Part shown: piece after piece, positions 62,278 through 64,000 of the stretch
Position numbering within the stretch: the stretch's first letter is position 1
How the letters are laid out: each line of letters opens with the position of its first letter
NCBI RefSeq assembly: GCF_041081105.1
Contig: NZ_CP163528.1
Coordinates: 1,860,001 to 1,924,000, forward strand
Source: Promicromonospora sp. Populi
Lineage (GTDB): Bacteria > Actinomycetota > Actinomycetes > Actinomycetales > Cellulomonadaceae
Length of the DNA: 64,000 bases
Direction of reading: 5' to 3'
The notes under the pieces: model-generated
What the model was told of the DNA's origin: nothing
The model's input: the letters and a program-made list of their open reading frames with translations, nothing else
Database searches by the model: none
Position numbers and translations under genes: made by a program

Positions 62278-63021
62278 ATGGCCCGAACCTCGTCCGGAGG
62301 CGACGCGCGCAACGATGTAGCAGCGTCTGCCGCCAAGCAGAAGAAGCCCAAGAAGCGCCGCTGGTATCACCAGCTGTGGGACGTCTACAAGATGACCCGC
62401 AAGCAGAACCCGCTGGTCACCTGGTGGATGCTCGCCGCGTTCCTCGGAGTCGTAGCGGTAGCGCTGCTCATCGGCGTCCTCGCGGGCGCGTGGGTCTACG
62501 CGCTGGTCATCGGTGTGCCGTTCGGCCTGCTGGCGGCGATGTTCATCCTGTCGCGCAGCGCCGAGAAGGCCGCCTACACGCAGATCGCCGGCCAGCCGGG
62601 CGCGGCACGTGCCGCGCTCGGCACGGTCCGCGGCGGCTGGACCTTCGAGGACGAGCCCGTCGCCGTCGACGCGCGCAACCAGGACTTCGTGTTCCGCGGC
62701 GTCGGCAAGGCCGGCGTGGTGCTCGTCTCCGAAGGGCCGCCGCACCGCGTGGGGCGCCTGCTGGAGCAGGAGCGCAAGAAGGTCAGCCGCATCCTGTCCA
62801 ACGTGCCGGTCACGCTGATCCAGTGCGGCGACGCCGAGGGACAGGTGACGCTCACCAAGGTGGCGCGCTCCGTCAGCCGGCTGAAGTCGACCCTGACCCG
62901 GGCCGAAGTGGCCGAGATCAGCAAGCGCCTCAAGGCCATCGGCGGCATGAAGCTGCCGATCCCCAAGGGTGTCGACCCGACCCGCGCACGCCCCGACCGC
63001 AAGGGCATGCGCGGCCGCTGA
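62278..63021 (+). CDS. DUF4191 membrane protein
   Basis: 247 residues: basic N-terminus (QKKPKKRRWYHQL), two helices (WWMLAAFLGVVAVALLIGVL, YALVIGVPFGLLAAMFILS) and a cytoplasmic domain (RVGRLLEQERKKVSRILSNV, RSVSRLKSTLTRAEVAEISK). Homologue of Rv2219; function unknown but strictly linked to lipA. ATG 62278 is 8 nt after TAGAAT (62264-62269). Confidence 0.88.
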   Translation: MARTSSGGDARNDVAASAAKQKKPKKRRWYHQLWDVYKMTRKQNPLVTWWMLAAFLGVVAVALLIGVLAGAWVYALVIGVPFGLLAAMFILSRSAEKAAYTQIAGQPGAARAALGTVRGGWTFEDEPVAVDARNQDFVFRGVGKAGVVLVSEGPPHRVGRLLEQERKKVSRILSNVPVTLIQCGDAEGQVTLTKVARSVSRLKSTLTRAEVAEISKRLKAIGGMKLPIPKGVDPTRARPDRKGMRGR

Positions 63022-63151
63022 CCGGCCGCTGCAGAGTGCTTTTCGACCGCCGATGCGACCGTCCGATGGACGGACGCCGCCGGGCCACCTCGTGTGAGTT
63101 CTGGCACGCTGGGGAACGCTGCCGGGGCTACAACCAGCGCATCTCCCCACG

Positions 63152-63226
63152 GTTACACGGTCGAGAGGCGTGAGAAACACCCTGGCAACAATCAGTAACC
63201 CGAGAGAAACCACCTGCCCTTAGGTT
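63152..63226 (+). promoter_or_regulatory. GlnR-type operator array and promoter of glnA
   Basis: GTAAC-n6-GAAAC at 63195-63210 matches the GlnR b-site consensus exactly. Further 5-mers upstream keep an ~11-bp period: gttac (63152), gagag (63163), gaaac (63174), gcaac (63185). A -10 box TAGGTT (63221-63226) follows at the right distance for activation from the box, giving a leader of about 80 nt to ATG 63314. Indicates nitrogen control. Confidence 0.7.
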
Positions 63227-63313
63227 CGTGGCGATCCGCGTGTGACTGTGCCCCGCTCCATCGCGGCGTGGTCCGACGGACTCCCCTGGACTTATCGAGC
63301 GAGCAAGGAGCGC

Positions 63314-64000
63314 AGATGTTCAAAAACGCCGAGGAGGCGATCGCCTTCACCCGCAACGAGGGGGTGGAGTTCGTCGACGTCCGGTTCATCGACCTGCCGG
63401 GTGTCACGCAGCACTTCAACATCCCGGTCGAGCAGTTCGACGAGGACGCCTTCAGCGAGGGCCTCATGTTCGACGGCTCGTCCATCCGCGGATTCCAGGC
63501 GATCCACGAGTCCGACATGAAGCTTGTGCCGGACGTTGCGACGGCGTTCATCGACCCGTTCCGCAAGGCCAAGACGCTGATCGTCAACTTCTCGATCGTG
63601 GACCCGTTCACGGGCGACGCCTACGCTCGCGACCCGCGCAACATCGCGGCCAAGGCTGAGGCCTACCTCAAGTCGACCGGCATCGCCGACACCGTCTTCT
63701 TCGGTGCCGAGGCCGAGTTCTATGTCTTCGACGACGTGCGCTTCAAGACGTCCGCGAACGAGAGCTTCTACTCCATCGACTCCGTCGAGGCCGCGTGGAA
63801 CACCGGCCGCGAGGAGGAGGGTGGCAACCTCGGGTACAAGACCCGCTACAAGGGCGGCTACTTCCCCACCTCGCCGAGCGACCGCTTTGCGGACCTGCGC
63901 GACGACATGGTCAAGACCCTCGCCCAGGTCGGCCTCTCCGTCGAGCGCGCGCACCACGAGGTGGGCACCGCCGGCCAGCAGGAGATCAACTACAAGTTCA
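63314..64000 (+). CDS. glnA: Glutamine synthetase type I, 3' end off the right edge
   Basis: First 229 residues of glutamine synthetase: beta-grasp domain (VRFIDLPGVTQHFNIP), FDGSSIRGFQ, DPFTGDAYARDPR, and the metal-binding start GAEAEFYVFD and HHEVGTAGQQEIN. Forms glutamine from glutamate, ammonia and ATP; dodecamer. ATG 63314 has AAGGAG 5 nt upstream. The adenylylation-site region is beyond the edge. Corresponds to mycobacterial glnA1 (Rv2220), next to lipA-Rv2219. Confidence 0.97.

Noticed and set aside
61039..63213. 724-codon minus-strand ORF across lipA and the DUF4191 gene
   Set aside because: Antisense to well-supported genes, composition typical of a shadow.
63022..63313. Glutamine riboswitch before glnA
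   Set aside because: The repeated GTNAC/GAAAC elements and the -10 box explain the region as a regulator-bound promoter.

Overview
The window is one 64 kb stretch of high-GC actinobacterial chromosome, densely coding on both strands. GTG and TTG starts are common, many genes overlap at GTGA or ATGA junctions, and I see no rRNA, tRNA, CRISPR array, insertion sequence or prophage. The gene content points to an aerobic, saprophytic Micrococcales-type actinomycete (the Promicromonosporaceae/Cellulomonadaceae area is my guess): an actinobacterial bc1-aa3 respiratory chain, a pyrophosphate-type phosphofructokinase, a sugar uptake locus and a probable GlnR-type glnA promoter. From memory, the backbone follows the order of the M. 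tuberculosis Rv2175c-Rv2220 region (pknL/Rv2175c, aroG, acyltransferase, fadD15, exonuclease-UvrC, trpD, qcrCAB/cta, A-type Fe-S carrier, pepB, sucB, Rv2216, lipB, lipA, Rv2219, glnA1), with lineage-specific blocks inserted.

Layout. 1-5.3 kb: PASTA kinase (cut by the left edge), Rv2175c-like DNA-binding protein, Sfp-type phosphopantetheinyl transferase, class II DAHP synthase, PPi-dependent phosphofructokinase. 5.5-10.6 kb: GNAT acetyltransferase, FadD, ROK glucokinase, a small membrane protein, PlsC. 10.7-19.4 kb: accessory sugar locus (LacI regulator; divergent operon of binding lipoprotein, two permeases, GH1, secreted PF10091/GH144-like protein, GH13) with a near-consensus promoter and a palindromic operator candidate. 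19.4-22.4 kb: purC, exonuclease-UvrC-like nuclease, stand-alone Lrp-type domain. 22.4-35.3 kb: second qcrB, sodA, qcrCAB with ctaE, a receiver-like protein with trpD, a lipoprotein, ctaCDF. 35.6-39.4 kb: a class V aminotransferase-fold protein that appears to have lost its PLP site, TusA, A-type Fe-S carrier, glycerate-kinase-like domain, NadA. 39.4-46.2 kb: DJ-1/PfpI protein, thioesterase, M20 dipeptidase, DUF3043 protein, aldo/keto reductase, YczE/MocR pair. 46.2-52.2 kb: an ECF sigma factor fused to a membrane segment and a large external domain, then pyrD, small membrane proteins and pepA. 52.5-64 kb: lpdA-sucB, TIGR01777 epimerase, membrane pseudokinase, Gfo/Idh oxidoreductase, secreted HNH nuclease, lipB-lipA, DUF4191 protein and the start of glnA.

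Three signals cut across the annotation. First, at least sixteen genes have a TANNNT -10 box whose last base lies 6-8 nt before a GTG/ATG start, implying leaderless mRNAs; this also fixes several start codons. Second, several convergent gene ends carry unusually long, nearly perfect hairpins, one of which now encodes the C-terminus of a thioesterase. Third, several proteins keep a family fold while losing its catalytic residues (aminotransferase-fold protein, pseudokinase, receiver-like protein). The lipoic-acid genes (lipB, lipA) and the lipoyl-dependent sucB/lpdA lie together, so cofactor synthesis and use are clustered; the respiratory block holds nearly all subunits of the actinobacterial III/IV supercomplex plus a duplicated cytochrome b.
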